Of a stretch of DNA of 64,000 nucleotides, positions 8,115 to 16,661 are shown one piece after another. A program made the translations under genes and the position numbers. This DNA comes from CADEED01 sp039931065. Its GTDB lineage: Bacteria; Pseudomonadota; Gammaproteobacteria; Steroidobacterales; Steroidobacteraceae. The stretch spans positions 1-64,000 of the forward strand of contig JBDTSP010000001.1 of assembly GCA_039931065.1 (NCBI GenBank), read 5' to 3'. Each line of letters starts with the position of its first letter. Position 1 is the stretch's first letter. The notes beneath the pieces were generated by a model, which worked only from the letters and a program-made list of their open reading frames with translations, was not told the origin of the DNA and did not search any database.

Positions 8115-8660
8115 TTACGGAAAGCAGCCCATGCCTGTGTCCGAGTCATCCGAGGTGCCGGGGACGATCATGATGAAGAGCTGCGTGCTGCCTTCGGCGC
8201 GTTCGCCGTTCCCGGTTTGAAAGGAGATTCCGCCGGCGCCGACGGAATATCCGCCCTCGACTGCCTTCGCGGTCCAGTTGTAAGTGCAGCTGAGCGTCGT
8301 TCCCGCGGGGACCTCGTTGTAGCCGGGCATATTTACGATGGTCGGTATCCAGTAAGGCACCGTTGTCGTCAGGCTGAGACCTCCCGCCACATTTTCCGCC
8401 GAGAGGGTGCGCTGGCCGCCGGTCGGCAACATTGCGGGGTGAGCGCACGTTGCCGTGAAGGTGCCACCGGCGGTTATCCGGTTGTAGTTGGTGGATGCCG
8501 AGACCGCATGACCGAGGGAAACTCCTGCGCCCACACCAACCTGGTGAATCGGCGTGACGATTGTTCTGAGCGTTACCGCAGAGGCATCGTGGGGTGTTGC
8601 GAGCATGAGCGCCGCACCGAACAGCGCAATCAGGCGGACAAAAAAAGCTTGTTCAGTCAT
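8115..8660 (-). CDS. Secreted protein of unknown function
   Basis: 181 residues from ATG 8660, which overlaps the upstream stop as ATGA; the upstream open frame is the neighbouring gene out of phase. A signal peptide ends near ATPHDASA (about residue 29). The mature part is Thr/Gly/Ser-rich beta-type sequence with two cysteines in a FTATCAH / LSCTYNW pair, likely disulfide-bonded, and a final cysteine in GMGCFP. I see no named domain. Position in the middle of the three-gene secreted operon suggests it works with its neighbours at the cell surface or in the medium. Confidence 0.7.
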   Translation of the reverse strand: MTEQAFFVRLIALFGAALMLATPHDASAVTLRTIVTPIHQVGVGAGVSLGHAVSASTNYNRITAGGTFTATCAHPAMLPTGGQRTLSAENVAGGLSLTTTVPYWIPTIVNMPGYNEVPAGTTLSCTYNWTAKAVEGGYSVGAGGISFQTGNGERAEGSTQLFIMIVPGTSDDSDTGMGCFP

Positions 8661-9514
8661 GGCGCTTCTCCATTGGCGCTGGCGGTCACGAGTTGCTCGA
8701 AGTTCGGTTGCCGCACGGTGGCGAGAATGTCGGCGATTCCCCCGGGTTGATCGCTGGGCCCCCAGATGTAGGTAGGCTGACCTTCCGCCGCCACCGACAG
8801 CAGGACGCGCGCGCCCTGCGCATCGACGGATTCGAGCAATCCGGCCGTCCACTCACGGGTCGCCTCAGCGGCAGCACGTTCGCGTTGGTACACGTACGAC
8901 AACACCAGGGCGTCCGGAACGGGGCGTTTGAGTTTGTCGAATTTCCGCACGAGCCGGCTGAAGCCGAGGGAGATCGGCAACGTCTTCGCGCCCACCGCGG
9001 CGCGCACGTTGTGAGAGGCGACGTAAGCTCCCATCTTCACGGCTTCGTTCCTTGCCATGCCCCGATTGATGAGCTCCCGGGAATAGGCTTCCCATTCCAA
9101 CTGAGGCAACAGGCCCGAGAGCGCCTGGTCGAGCCGGTCCCATTGCGGAAATTTTTCGAGATCGATGGAGAAGCTGCCGTCTCCCCGATCGACGAACCCG
9201 ACTGCCGACAGGTCGCCGAGTGGCCGATGCACGTCGATCGACTGCTGGATCTGCCAGGCCAGATCGAACCGCTCGCTCGCCAATGCACGATTGGTGATGA
9301 GCTGTTCCGGGCCCGCGCCCTGCAAGGCAACGAAGCGGGTCGAATAGGATTGGGCCTGGGTGCGCAACGTGCCGGCATCCTTCATCAGCGGCGCGCTCAA
9401 TTTCTGGTCGAACTCCGCGGCCTGGACGTTACCCGCCAGGCTCGCGAACATCAGCATGAAACCCGCCGCGGCCCGCAGACGCCGCCGGCCTTGGCAATAA
9501 CTGGATGAATTCAT
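8657..9514 (-). CDS. Secreted protein of unknown function, first gene of operon
   Basis: 285 residues. The N-terminus has a positively charged start followed by a hydrophobic segment (GFMLMFASLAGNVQA) that is a good signal peptide, cleaved near residue 33. The mature part is mostly helical (LMKDAGTLRTQAQSYSTRF, DALVLSYVYQRERAAAEATR) with no motif I recognise. Its last residues overlap the next gene's start by 4 bases. Upstream lies a 16-base perfect palindrome (9586-9601), a candidate operator for this operon and for the divergent gene at 9671. Confidence 0.7.
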   Translation of the reverse strand: MNSSSYCQGRRRLRAAAGFMLMFASLAGNVQAAEFDQKLSAPLMKDAGTLRTQAQSYSTRFVALQGAGPEQLITNRALASERFDLAWQIQQSIDVHRPLGDLSAVGFVDRGDGSFSIDLEKFPQWDRLDQALSGLLPQLEWEAYSRELINRGMARNEAVKMGAYVASHNVRAAVGAKTLPISLGFSRLVRKFDKLKRPVPDALVLSYVYQRERAAAEATREWTAGLLESVDAQGARVLLSVAAEGQPTYIWGPSDQPGGIADILATVRQPNFEQLVTASANGEAP

Positions 9515-9585
9515 ATCTCACTCCTGTGTTGGTGAATGGAAGTCCTTTCCCACCGCGCAGCTTATTCGCCGGGCTTTCCGCCGCA

Positions 9586-9601
9586 TCACCCGATCGGGTG
9601 A
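9586..9601. promoter_or_regulatory. 16-base perfect palindrome in divergent intergenic region
   Basis: TCACCCGATCGGGTGA reads the same on both strands. It lies 72 bases upstream of the secreted-protein operon start and 70 bases upstream of the divergent Rossmann gene start. A dimeric repressor or activator could bind here; which one cannot be told. Confidence 0.4.
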
Positions 9602-9670
9602 CCAGCCGGCATTTATGAGGTGAACACAGAGCTTCGCGGGCCTTCAATATTTCTTGTTAAGCTTTGACGC

Positions 9671-10390
9671 GTGAGCACAAAACCAAAAATCGCGCTCGTC
9701 GCGGGCGCCACCGGACTCGTTGGCGGCTACCTGATCGACGCACTGATCGAAGCGCAGGAATACGCGCGCGTGTTCGCCCTTTCGCGCCGTCCCATGCTGA
9801 AGGAACACCCGAAACTCGCCATTCGCATCGTCAATTTCGACCGCATGACCGAGCAGCTCAAGGGCCTGACCGCGAACGATGCGTTCTGCTGCATCGGCAC
9901 TACCATCGCGGATGCCGGGTCGCAGGAAGCATTCCGCGAGGCGGACGTCGATGCCGTGTTGCTGTTCGCGCAGGCGGCGCGCGCCGCGCAGGCGACCCGC
10001 CTGGTGGTCGTCTCGTCCGTTGGTGCGGATTCGAAATCGAGGAAGTTCTATTTGCGCACCAAGGGCGAGATGGAAGAAGCGGTGTCGGGCCTGGGGTTCG
10101 CCTCCGTCGACATCATGCAGCCCAGCTTGTTGTTAGGCCCTCGCAAGGCGATGCGACCGCTCGAGATCACGGGCCGAGTGTTCGCTCCGCTCGTCAATCC
10201 TCTGCTCACCGGTACGCGCGAACAGTACCGCGCCATTTCGGCCGAGACGGTGGCGCACGGAATGGTGGGTGCGGCGCGGCGCGGCGGCCGTGGTATTTAC
10301 CGCTACACCTACGGGGCCATCAAGCAGCTCGCGCTGATCAAGTCGAGCCAGCCCAATCTCGTCCCAATGGCCAAAAAGAAGCCTGCCTGA
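9671..10390 (+). CDS. NAD(P)-binding Rossmann-fold protein (HTATIP2/TIP30-like)
   Basis: 239 residues, GTG start at 9671 (no good ribosome site is visible, but later ATGs would cut the cofactor loop). The N-terminus IALVAGATGLVGGYLIDALI carries the GxxGxxG dinucleotide-binding motif. Later landmarks are VVSSVGADSKSRKFYLRTKG, with the YxxxK-like tail of atypical short-chain dehydrogenases, and VDIMQPSLLLGPRK. The pattern fits the small NAD(P)H-binding family that includes TIP30/HTATIP2-like oxidoreductases. The substrate is unknown. A short spacer (86 bases) separates it from the GGDEF-EAL gene. Confidence 0.8.
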   Translation: MSTKPKIALVAGATGLVGGYLIDALIEAQEYARVFALSRRPMLKEHPKLAIRIVNFDRMTEQLKGLTANDAFCCIGTTIADAGSQEAFREADVDAVLLFAQAARAAQATRLVVVSSVGADSKSRKFYLRTKGEMEEAVSGLGFASVDIMQPSLLLGPRKAMRPLEITGRVFAPLVNPLLTGTREQYRAISAETVAHGMVGAARRGGRGIYRYTYGAIKQLALIKSSQPNLVPMAKKKPA

Positions 10391-10476
10391 AGCCGGTGCA
10401 GCCGCAACCGTGACGCGGCACGCATTTGCACTGCCCCACATTTCGTAAAGTCAGGGCGATATCAGGGACGCTCAGG

Positions 10477-13056
10477 ATGCGTTGCATGGACGCAACCTTT
10501 GCCCACGGGAAGTTGATGAGCGGCAATCCGTACAGTTCGGTCTTGCGCAGCGGTCTCACGCGTCGGCTGTGGGTGATCATTTCCGCTGCCATGCTCATTC
10601 CGGTGGGGCTCGCGGTGTTGTCGCGCTGGTTCGACGCCGAGGAGCGCCGCGCGAGTCAGCAGAATCAGGGACTGATCACGCTGTCGCGCGAGAAGGCCTC
10701 GACTCTGCTCTTCAATTCCCGCGGCACGCCGGACGATTACGCGCGCGGTCTCGAAGGCCGTTACCTGGTCGTGCTCGACGGCACCGGGAATGCGCGCTTC
10801 AGCAGCAGCCCGGTACCCGAAGATCTCGTGCAGCTGTTTGGCCGGCGCGCGCCACACGCGGTCGATGCGCCGGGCGGCACCACCATCCTTGCGTGGTATG
10901 CGTCTGGGCGCGAATGGCGTGGCGCGATGACCTACGTGCCGCCGGACACTCCGGGCGATCTGCTCTCGGCCAACACGGTGATCGTGTTCGCGCCCGAAGC
11001 GACCTTCGGCGCCGCACTCAGCGAACTCGCCTCGATCTCGCTCGGCCTGGTGCTGCTCGCTTTCGCGGTGGCATTCGCGGTTGCGGCGATCATCAGCGAA
11101 CGTTATCTGCCGCCGCTGCGCTCGCTGCAGCGTGGCCTCGCGCGCCTGCGCGAACGCCGCTTCGAATCGCTGCCGCGCAGCACGGTTGACGAATTCGCGC
11201 CGCTCGAGCGCGAGTTCAATCTCACCTCGCTCGCCCTGCAGCGCGACTGGCGCGCGTTCGAGGTGCTCGGCGAAGTAGACAGGGCGTTGCTCGCCGCCAG
11301 CGAAATCGATCGCGCACTGGACGTGGTGCTGCCGAAGTTCCGCGAGCTCACCCGCAGTCAGTGCGTGGGCGTGATCCTGCTCGATCCCACCGCGCACGCG
11401 CACGGCCGCATGTTCATGGCGGCGCTCGGCGCGGACGAACTACCGGTCCAGCGCGTGACCTTCGATTCCGCCATGATCGCCACGGTGCGCGAAGCGCCCG
11501 ACGGTCTGACCATCGCGCGCATCGAAGAGTCGCGGCACGCCTTCCTGGCTTCGATGCGCGACTGCGGCGCGGAATTCTTCTGGCTCTGGCCGGTGGTCGA
11601 CGAGGAGCGGCTGAGCGCCATGCTCGTCGTCGGTTACCACAGCGAACCGGCGCGCGATCCGGCGGTCGCGACCTACGGCGCCGCGTTTGCCGAACGGCTG
11701 CGCGCGGCATTGTCGAACAGCGCGCGCGACGAGCGCCTGTATCGTCAGGCGCACTACGACCCGCTCACGCAGCTGCCGAACCGCGCGTTGTTCCGCGACC
11801 GGCTCGCGCAGGAGCTCGCCGCGGCCACCACCGGACTCACCCGTGGCGCGCTCATGTACGTCGATCTCGATCATTTCAAACGCGTCAACGACACGCTCGG
11901 CCACAGCGCCGGAGACCAGTTGCTGTCGATCGTCGCGCATCGCCTCAAGGCCTGTACGAAGGAGGGCGATACGGTTGCCCGCCTCGGCGGCGACGAATTC
12001 ACCGTGTTGCTGCGGAACGTAGGTGACGTCGATACCGTGCGCAACATCGCCGATCGCGTGATCCGCTCGCTCGCGCTGCCGGCCAGTCTCGGCGGCCGCG
12101 ACTACCAGATGCGCGCCAGCGTCGGCGTCACCTTGTTCCCCGACGACGGCACCGATCTCGAAGATGTCATCCGCCAGGCGGACCTCGCGATGTACCGCGC
12201 CAAGGCGCAAGGGCGCGGCCGCGCGATCTTCTTCGAGCGCGAGATGTCGCAACGGCGCGCGAGTTTCACCGACAGCGGCCTGCACCGGGCGCTGCGGCGG
12301 CGCGAACTGTCGCTGTTCTACCAGCCGCAGTTCTCGCTCAACGACAACCGCATGTGCGGCGTCGAGGCGCTGCTGCGCTGGCAGACGCGCTACGACGGCA
12401 TCAAACTACCGGGCGAATTCATCCCCGCCGCCGAGCATTCCGGTCTCATCACCGACATCGGCGGTTTCGTGCTGGATTCGGCTTGCGGCCAATACGCCGA
12501 ATGGATGCGCGCCGGCGTCGCGCCGCGCATGTTCTCGGTGAACGTGTCGGTGCAGCAGCTCAAGGACAACAACTTCGTGCGCATGGTGCAGACCGCGCTG
12601 CATCAGCACGGCATCACGCCCGCGTCGCTGGAACTGGAGATCGTCGAGTCGGTGCTGGCGGACGAGGAGGTCGAAGAACCGCTGCGCGCGATCGCCGCGC
12701 TGGGCGTAAAGCTCGCGCTGGACGACTTCGGCACCGGTTACTCGTCATTGAATTATTTACGCCGTTATCCGGTGCACACGGTAAAACTCGATCGCAGCTT
12801 CCTGGAAGAAGTCCCGCAGAACGAATCGGCCGGTTCACTGGTCGAATCCGTCATCACCATGGCCCATACCCTTGGAAAACGTGTGACGGCCGAAGGCGTG
12901 GAAACGAGCGGGCAGCTCGAATTCCTGCGTTCGCGCGGCTGCGAGTCGGCGCAGGGTTATTACCTTGCCCGGCCGATGTCCGCGTCCGCGTTGACCGAAA
13001 TCCTGGAATCGCGGCGGCCCGGGTCGGAGATCGGGGATGCAAGAGCCGCATCGTAG
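10477..13056 (+). CDS. GGDEF-EAL signalling protein with periplasmic sensor
   Basis: 859 residues from the ATG at 10477 (AGGGA 8 bases upstream; an ATG at 10516 is an alternative). Order: membrane helix (about 30-50), periplasmic sensor region, second helix (ISLGLVLLAFAVAFAVAAII, about 190-210), HAMP-like linker, a GAF-like region (about 260-420), GGDEF domain with the catalytic GGDEF at 504-508 (RLGGDEF), then an EAL domain with EAL at 630-632 and DDFGTGYSSL at 749-758. The GGDEF motif is intact, so c-di-GMP synthesis is plausible; EAL metal and base residues also look present, making it a possible bifunctional enzyme. It acts at the inner membrane. The stop overlaps the start of the NlpC/P60 gene by 20 bases. 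Confidence 0.93.
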   Translation: MRCMDATFAHGKLMSGNPYSSVLRSGLTRRLWVIISAAMLIPVGLAVLSRWFDAEERRASQQNQGLITLSREKASTLLFNSRGTPDDYARGLEGRYLVVLDGTGNARFSSSPVPEDLVQLFGRRAPHAVDAPGGTTILAWYASGREWRGAMTYVPPDTPGDLLSANTVIVFAPEATFGAALSELASISLGLVLLAFAVAFAVAAIISERYLPPLRSLQRGLARLRERRFESLPRSTVDEFAPLEREFNLTSLALQRDWRAFEVLGEVDRALLAASEIDRALDVVLPKFRELTRSQCVGVILLDPTAHAHGRMFMAALGADELPVQRVTFDSAMIATVREAPDGLTIARIEESRHAFLASMRDCGAEFFWLWPVVDEERLSAMLVVGYHSEPARDPAVATYGAAFAERLRAALSNSARDERLYRQAHYDPLTQLPNRALFRDRLAQELAAATTGLTRGALMYVDLDHFKRVNDTLGHSAGDQLLSIVAHRLKACTKEGDTVARLGGDEFTVLLRNVGDVDTVRNIADRVIRSLALPASLGGRDYQMRASVGVTLFPDDGTDLEDVIRQADLAMYRAKAQGRGRAIFFEREMSQRRASFTDSGLHRALRRRELSLFYQPQFSLNDNRMCGVEALLRWQTRYDGIKLPGEFIPAAEHSGLITDIGGFVLDSACGQYAEWMRAGVAPRMFSVNVSVQQLKDNNFVRMVQTALHQHGITPASLELEIVESVLADEEVEEPLRAIAALGVKLALDDFGTGYSSLNYLRRYPVHTVKLDRSFLEEVPQNESAGSLVESVITMAHTLGKRVTAEGVETSGQLEFLRSRGCESAQGYYLARPMSASALTEILESRRPGSEIGDARAAS

Positions 13057-13654
13057 ATCGGGGGCTGCACCCGTTTTTTCGTCCCCGAAAAAATGGGGGC
13101 TGCACCCCTTCGACATTTTCATTGCCTTGGCGGTCCTGCTCATCTCGGCCTGCGCCTCCGCCCCACCCCCGCAACCCGCACCCTCAGCACAGTCGGAAGT
13201 CCCACCGATCGCCGCCGACACGCACTCCAAAGGCGACTGGGACGGCAGTGGCGGCGCACTCAACATGCGCAATCGCGGCGAAATCCTCGCGGACTTCGCG
13301 CTGCGCCTGCGCGGCACGCCTTACCGTTACGGCGGCGCGTCTCTCGACGGCTTCGACTGCAGCGGGCTCGTTTTCTATGCGCATCGGCAACTGGGATTGA
13401 CCGTTCCCCGCACGTCGCGCGAGCAAGAAGACGATGCCGAGAACATCAAGCCGCGCAAATTGCGCCGCGGCGACCTGGTGTTCTTCAAGATCGATAGCCG
13501 CCGCGTGAATCACGTCGGCATCTACATCGGCAAGCATCAATTCGTGCATGCTCCCGGCGCCGGCAAGCCCGTGGCGATAAATTCTCTCGACGATGACTTC
13601 TATGCGGAGACTTTTTTTTCCGCGGGGCGTTACTGGGACCGACTGCCGCACTGA
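13037..13654 (+). CDS. NlpC/P60 cell-wall peptidase lipoprotein
   Basis: 205 residues from ATG 13037, overlapping the GGDEF-EAL gene. NlpC/P60 domain: YRYGGASLDGFDCSGLV with catalytic Cys108, then RRVNHVGIYIG (His159) and QFVHAPG (His171 as third polar residue). These enzymes cut stem peptides of peptidoglycan in the periplasm. A lipobox LLISAC (Cys39) makes it a lipoprotein. Residues 8-23 are read from a repeat-like element (13060-13107) that resembles the family B repeats of this window, so the signal region was probably extended or rebuilt by repeat insertion; alternative in-frame starts nearer the lipobox (for example TTG at 13124) would leave too short a signal. Confidence 0.85.
   Translation: MQEPHRRSGAAPVFSSPKKWGLHPFDIFIALAVLLISACASAPPPQPAPSAQSEVPPIAADTHSKGDWDGSGGALNMRNRGEILADFALRLRGTPYRYGGASLDGFDCSGLVFYAHRQLGLTVPRTSREQEDDAENIKPRKLRRGDLVFFKIDSRRVNHVGIYIGKHQFVHAPGAGKPVAINSLDDDFYAETFFSAGRYWDRLPH
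13060..13107 (+). repeat. Repeat-like element inside NlpC/P60 N-terminal coding region
   Basis: GGGGGCTGCACCC occurs twice (13060-13072 and 13095-13107), flanking a hairpin of TTTTTTCG (13074-13081) and CGAAAAAA (13086-13093). The GGGGGCTGC-ACCC arms echo the GGGGGCTGCCCCC arm of the family B element at 47686-47719. It lies across the end of the GGDEF-EAL gene and the start of the NlpC/P60 gene and is translated as part of the latter. Confidence 0.6.
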
Positions 13655-13857
13655 TACTGCGACGCAAGATAATCCAGTGCTTATGTCGTATTTCTCCTAA
13701 TGGAATGAATATTTCGGTCTGCGTTCTGCGACAGCGTGCTCAGTTTCGCCGTTGACCGTATATGGGATGGTTCGCACACTCCGAGGCGAGTAAGTAAAGA
13801 GTCGCGTCCGGGAAGGGTCGCGGTTCCATCAGGACATCCGGGGAAAGAATCGACCAC

Positions 13858-15780
13858 ATGAGCGCAAAGCCAGATTTCGTCGTCAACACACTGACGCGAC
13901 CCGTCGCCGGAGCCGCCACGGGCGGTTTCGTGATCAATCTGACCTCGTCGACGACGCCGATGGCGTTGTCACAGCCGAAAGATCCAACACTCGCTCAATA
14001 CACTTTTTTCGTCAGCCGCCGCCGTGAAGACGGCCGCGAGCGATTCCGCCTGCACATGGGTTACTTCGAATCCCAGCAGGCCGCCGAAGAAATGCTGCAG
14101 ATCGTGCGCGAAATTTATCCGCAGGCCTGGGCCGGCGAAGCGCCTGGCAAGAAGCTGCGGGCTAACAACCCCTCGCTGCCGCAAGGCAGCGCGCCGCCGC
14201 CGCGCGCCGCCACGTCTGCTCCTGCTGCCCCCGTTGCCGCCGCCGCGCCGCGCGCGGCTGCTCCAGCACCTGTTGCCGCGCCAATCGCAGTTGCGCCGCC
14301 GGCTGCCGCGCCAGCCGCACCTGCCGTGGAAGAACGCCATCCGTTCGCTTCGATGCCCGCGCCCGCGGTGACAGCGGAGTTCGAACCCGAGCCGTTCCTG
14401 CTCACCGACGATGAACCGCGATTCACACCTCTCGATGCGCCGACGGTCAACGTGCCCGTCGTGCACCCGCCGGTGGCGAAGCCGGTAGTTAGCCCGCCGG
14501 TGGCCGTCAGGCCCGCGCCCGCGAAACCGGTTGCCAAAGCCGCTCCGAAGGCCGCAGCGCCCGTGAAGCCGGTGGCTCCCGCGAAGCCGGCCGCCAAGGC
14601 CGTGGCGCCGAAACCCGCCGCACCAGCCAAAGCCGCGGCGCCGAAAGCCGCCACTCCCGCGAAACCGCCGGTCGTCGCGCCGAAAATTGCCGCCAAGGTT
14701 TCCGCTCCCGCGCTGACCGCGTCCGCGCCGGCCCGTAAGCCCGTGGCGCCGGCGCAGGCCGCCGCGTACGCGGCTCCGAAGGCTCCGCCGCCGGAACCAA
14801 CGGTGCAGATGCCGGTGATGCCCGCGACGCCTTCGCTCGCCAACGTTCGCCAGGTCATCGAGGAACTCGACGATCTTTCCGACACGCAGACCATCCGCCT
14901 GCTCGAGCGCCATTCGCCGTATCGCCAAGGCTCGCAGGAAGCCTCAGTCGACGAAGCCATCCGCGTCATCAAGCCCGAAGACGCGCAGTCGATGCTGGCG
15001 ATCAAGAGCGAAGTGAAGCGCAACGCGCCGGTGCTGTTCGCAGTGCAGCTCGACTGGTCCGTCACGCCTTTCGACATGGCGAAGGTCTCGCCGCTCGCCA
15101 TTTTCAATGCCTATACGCTCTACACCACCGAAGCGAACCGCGAAGGCCGCACCTGGTACGGCCTGCGCCTGGGTTTCTTCAGCGATGCGGTCTCCGCGAA
15201 GCAGGTTGCCTACTACGTTCGCTCCGACTTCAAGACCGTCTCCGTCGTGCCCGTGACGACCATCGAGAAAGAGCGCGCCAACGATCTCAACGCCGCACGC
15301 AGCGGCATCTATCGCGCGGCGAACATCAAGGAAGGTCCGGCGCCGACGCCGGCTTCAATGTCCCAGTCGAACGCGAGTGGCCAATTCAAGCTGCTCGATG
15401 ACGACCTGCCCGCGATGATCGAACAGGACATCGATGGCGAAACCTCGCCGCGTTTCAGCAAGCAGGCGAATGTGCCGGCTCCCGCGGCTGCGCCGCCGAA
15501 GGCCGCCGCTCCTGCGGCACCCGAAGCGAAGAAACACGCGCCGGCCTCCAAGGCGCGCAAGCTCGGCGCCGGTTCCAGACGCAACGCGCATGCGCAGGTC
15601 GACGAAGAGACGCTGGACCAGACCCTCGAGATTCTCGGCGCCAGCACGCTCGAGATCCAGAACGACAGAAATGGCGACACCGGCGTGCGGCACCTGCGCG
15701 TCAAGGTCGACAAAAAGGGCTCTAAGTTCGCCTCCCTGATCGAACGCCTCTCCGGCGGCAAGAAAGAACCCTTCCGCTAG
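13858..15780 (+). CDS. Protein with two SPOR-like domains and long Pro/Ala linker
   Basis: 640 residues; ATG 13858 has GGGGAAAG upstream. SPOR-like segment 1 (about 49-88: YTFFVSRRREDGRERFRL, GYFESQQAAEEM) is followed by a Pro/Ala/Lys-rich linker of about 250 residues with repeated AKPVAPAKPAAK-type units, then a helical segment and SPOR-like segment 2 (about 388-471: FAVQLDWSV, YGLRLGFFSDAVSAKQVAYY). The C-terminal 60 residues (LDQTLEILGASTLEIQNDR) are charged. SPOR domains bind glycan strands of peptidoglycan stripped of peptides at division sites, but this protein has no signal peptide or membrane helix that I can see, so it may be cytosolic and use the fold otherwise. It converges with the AgaR-like gene, 3 bases apart. 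Confidence 0.75.
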   Translation: MSAKPDFVVNTLTRPVAGAATGGFVINLTSSTTPMALSQPKDPTLAQYTFFVSRRREDGRERFRLHMGYFESQQAAEEMLQIVREIYPQAWAGEAPGKKLRANNPSLPQGSAPPPRAATSAPAAPVAAAAPRAAAPAPVAAPIAVAPPAAAPAAPAVEERHPFASMPAPAVTAEFEPEPFLLTDDEPRFTPLDAPTVNVPVVHPPVAKPVVSPPVAVRPAPAKPVAKAAPKAAAPVKPVAPAKPAAKAVAPKPAAPAKAAAPKAATPAKPPVVAPKIAAKVSAPALTASAPARKPVAPAQAAAYAAPKAPPPEPTVQMPVMPATPSLANVRQVIEELDDLSDTQTIRLLERHSPYRQGSQEASVDEAIRVIKPEDAQSMLAIKSEVKRNAPVLFAVQLDWSVTPFDMAKVSPLAIFNAYTLYTTEANREGRTWYGLRLGFFSDAVSAKQVAYYVRSDFKTVSVVPVTTIEKERANDLNAARSGIYRAANIKEGPAPTPASMSQSNASGQFKLLDDDLPAMIEQDIDGETSPRFSKQANVPAPAAAPPKAAAPAAPEAKKHAPASKARKLGAGSRRNAHAQVDEETLDQTLEILGASTLEIQNDRNGDTGVRHLRVKVDKKGSKFASLIERLSGGKKEPFR

Positions 15781-15783
15781 CAG

Positions 15784-16560
15784 CTAGACCAGCTGCACCT
15801 CGACGTTGCGGGCGCGGATCGCCTCGATCGCGCGCGCGTCGGCCCCTTTGTCCGTGATCAGCAGATCGACCGTATCGACCGGCGAGATCACCGACAGGTT
15901 CCTGCGCAACAGCTTGGATGAGTCCGTCACCGCGATCACCTTGCGCGCGATGCGGATCATCTGCGCGTTGAGCTGCGCCTCCAGCACGTGCGGCGTCATC
16001 ACGCCGACCTCGGGATCGAGGCTATCTACTCCGAGGAACAACGTATCGGCCTGCAGCTCGCGCATCGCGTTTTCCGCAGGCGGCCCGGACAACGACCACG
16101 AGCGCCGCCGCAACACGCCGCCGGGGATGATCAGGTTGATGAACGGCGCGCTCGCGAGCATCACGGCGATGTTGAGTGCGTTCGTGATCACGTTCAGCGA
16201 CTGGAACTTGAGCCCGCGGATCAGCTTCGCGATCTCGGCGGTCGTGGTGCCGGAATCGAGCAACACCGTTTCGCCTTCGTGAATGTGCGCGACCGCCGCG
16301 ACGGCGATCCGCAATTTCTCCGCGCGATGCATGTTCTGCTTGATGTCGATCGGCAACTCGTCGGATTCGCGCCGCGGCAGCGCGCCGCCGTGCACCCGCA
16401 CCAACGCGCCGATTTCGTCGAGCGCGACCAGGTCGGCGCGGATCGTCACCGCCGATACGGAGAACTTCTCCGCCAGCTCGACGACCGTGATCTGCGCGCG
16501 TTCCTCGAGCATTCCGCGGATCTTGCGGCGCCGTTCCTCGAGCCCAGGAGCCTGTTTCAA
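15784..16560 (-). CDS. agaR: DeoR/GlpR-family repressor, AgaR-like
   Basis: 258 residues. Residues 1-60 form a DeoR-type winged helix (VVELAEKFSVSAVTIRADL), and HGGALPR is the standard DeoR linker. The rest is the sugar-phosphate sensor (DeoRC) domain with VLLDSGTTTAEIAKLI and FLGVDSLDPEVGVMTPHVLE. The nearest described members are AgaR-type regulators of N-acetylgalactosamine/galactosamine catabolism. It is divergent from the TonB receptor of the aga-like operon, and CGAAAG direct repeats lie just upstream of its start, so autoregulation and repression of the operon are likely. The symbol rests on family plus context. Confidence 0.85.
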   Translation of the reverse strand: MKQAPGLEERRRKIRGMLEERAQITVVELAEKFSVSAVTIRADLVALDEIGALVRVHGGALPRRESDELPIDIKQNMHRAEKLRIAVAAVAHIHEGETVLLDSGTTTAEIAKLIRGLKFQSLNVITNALNIAVMLASAPFINLIIPGGVLRRRSWSLSGPPAENAMRELQADTLFLGVDSLDPEVGVMTPHVLEAQLNAQMIRIARKVIAVTDSSKLLRRNLSVISPVDTVDLLITDKGADARAIEAIRARNVEVQLV

Positions 16561-16576
16561 AGCCTTCCCCTCAAAT

Positions 16577-16636
16577 CGAAAGCAAACGAAAGTTATTTGT
16601 TCTTACGAAAATAGGCAACTAGCATCGTCTCGAAAT
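16577..16636. promoter_or_regulatory. CGAAAG direct repeats, candidate AgaR operator
   Basis: CGAAAG occurs at 16577-16582 and 16587-16592 (10 bases apart, one helical turn), with near copies CGAAAA at 16606 and CGAAAT at 16631. They fill the 101-base divergent region between the repressor start (16560) and the TonB receptor start (16662). DeoR-family AgaR regulators are known to use repeated CTTTC/GAAAG-type half-sites. Binding is inferred. Confidence 0.55.
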
Positions 16637-16661
16637 CGCTCATAAGGGATGACGCGCCGCC

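Noticed and set aside
13969..14928. Antisense open frame under the SPOR protein linker
   Set aside because: Composition is that of the reverse of a Pro/Ala linker (Arg/Gly-rich) with no start context.
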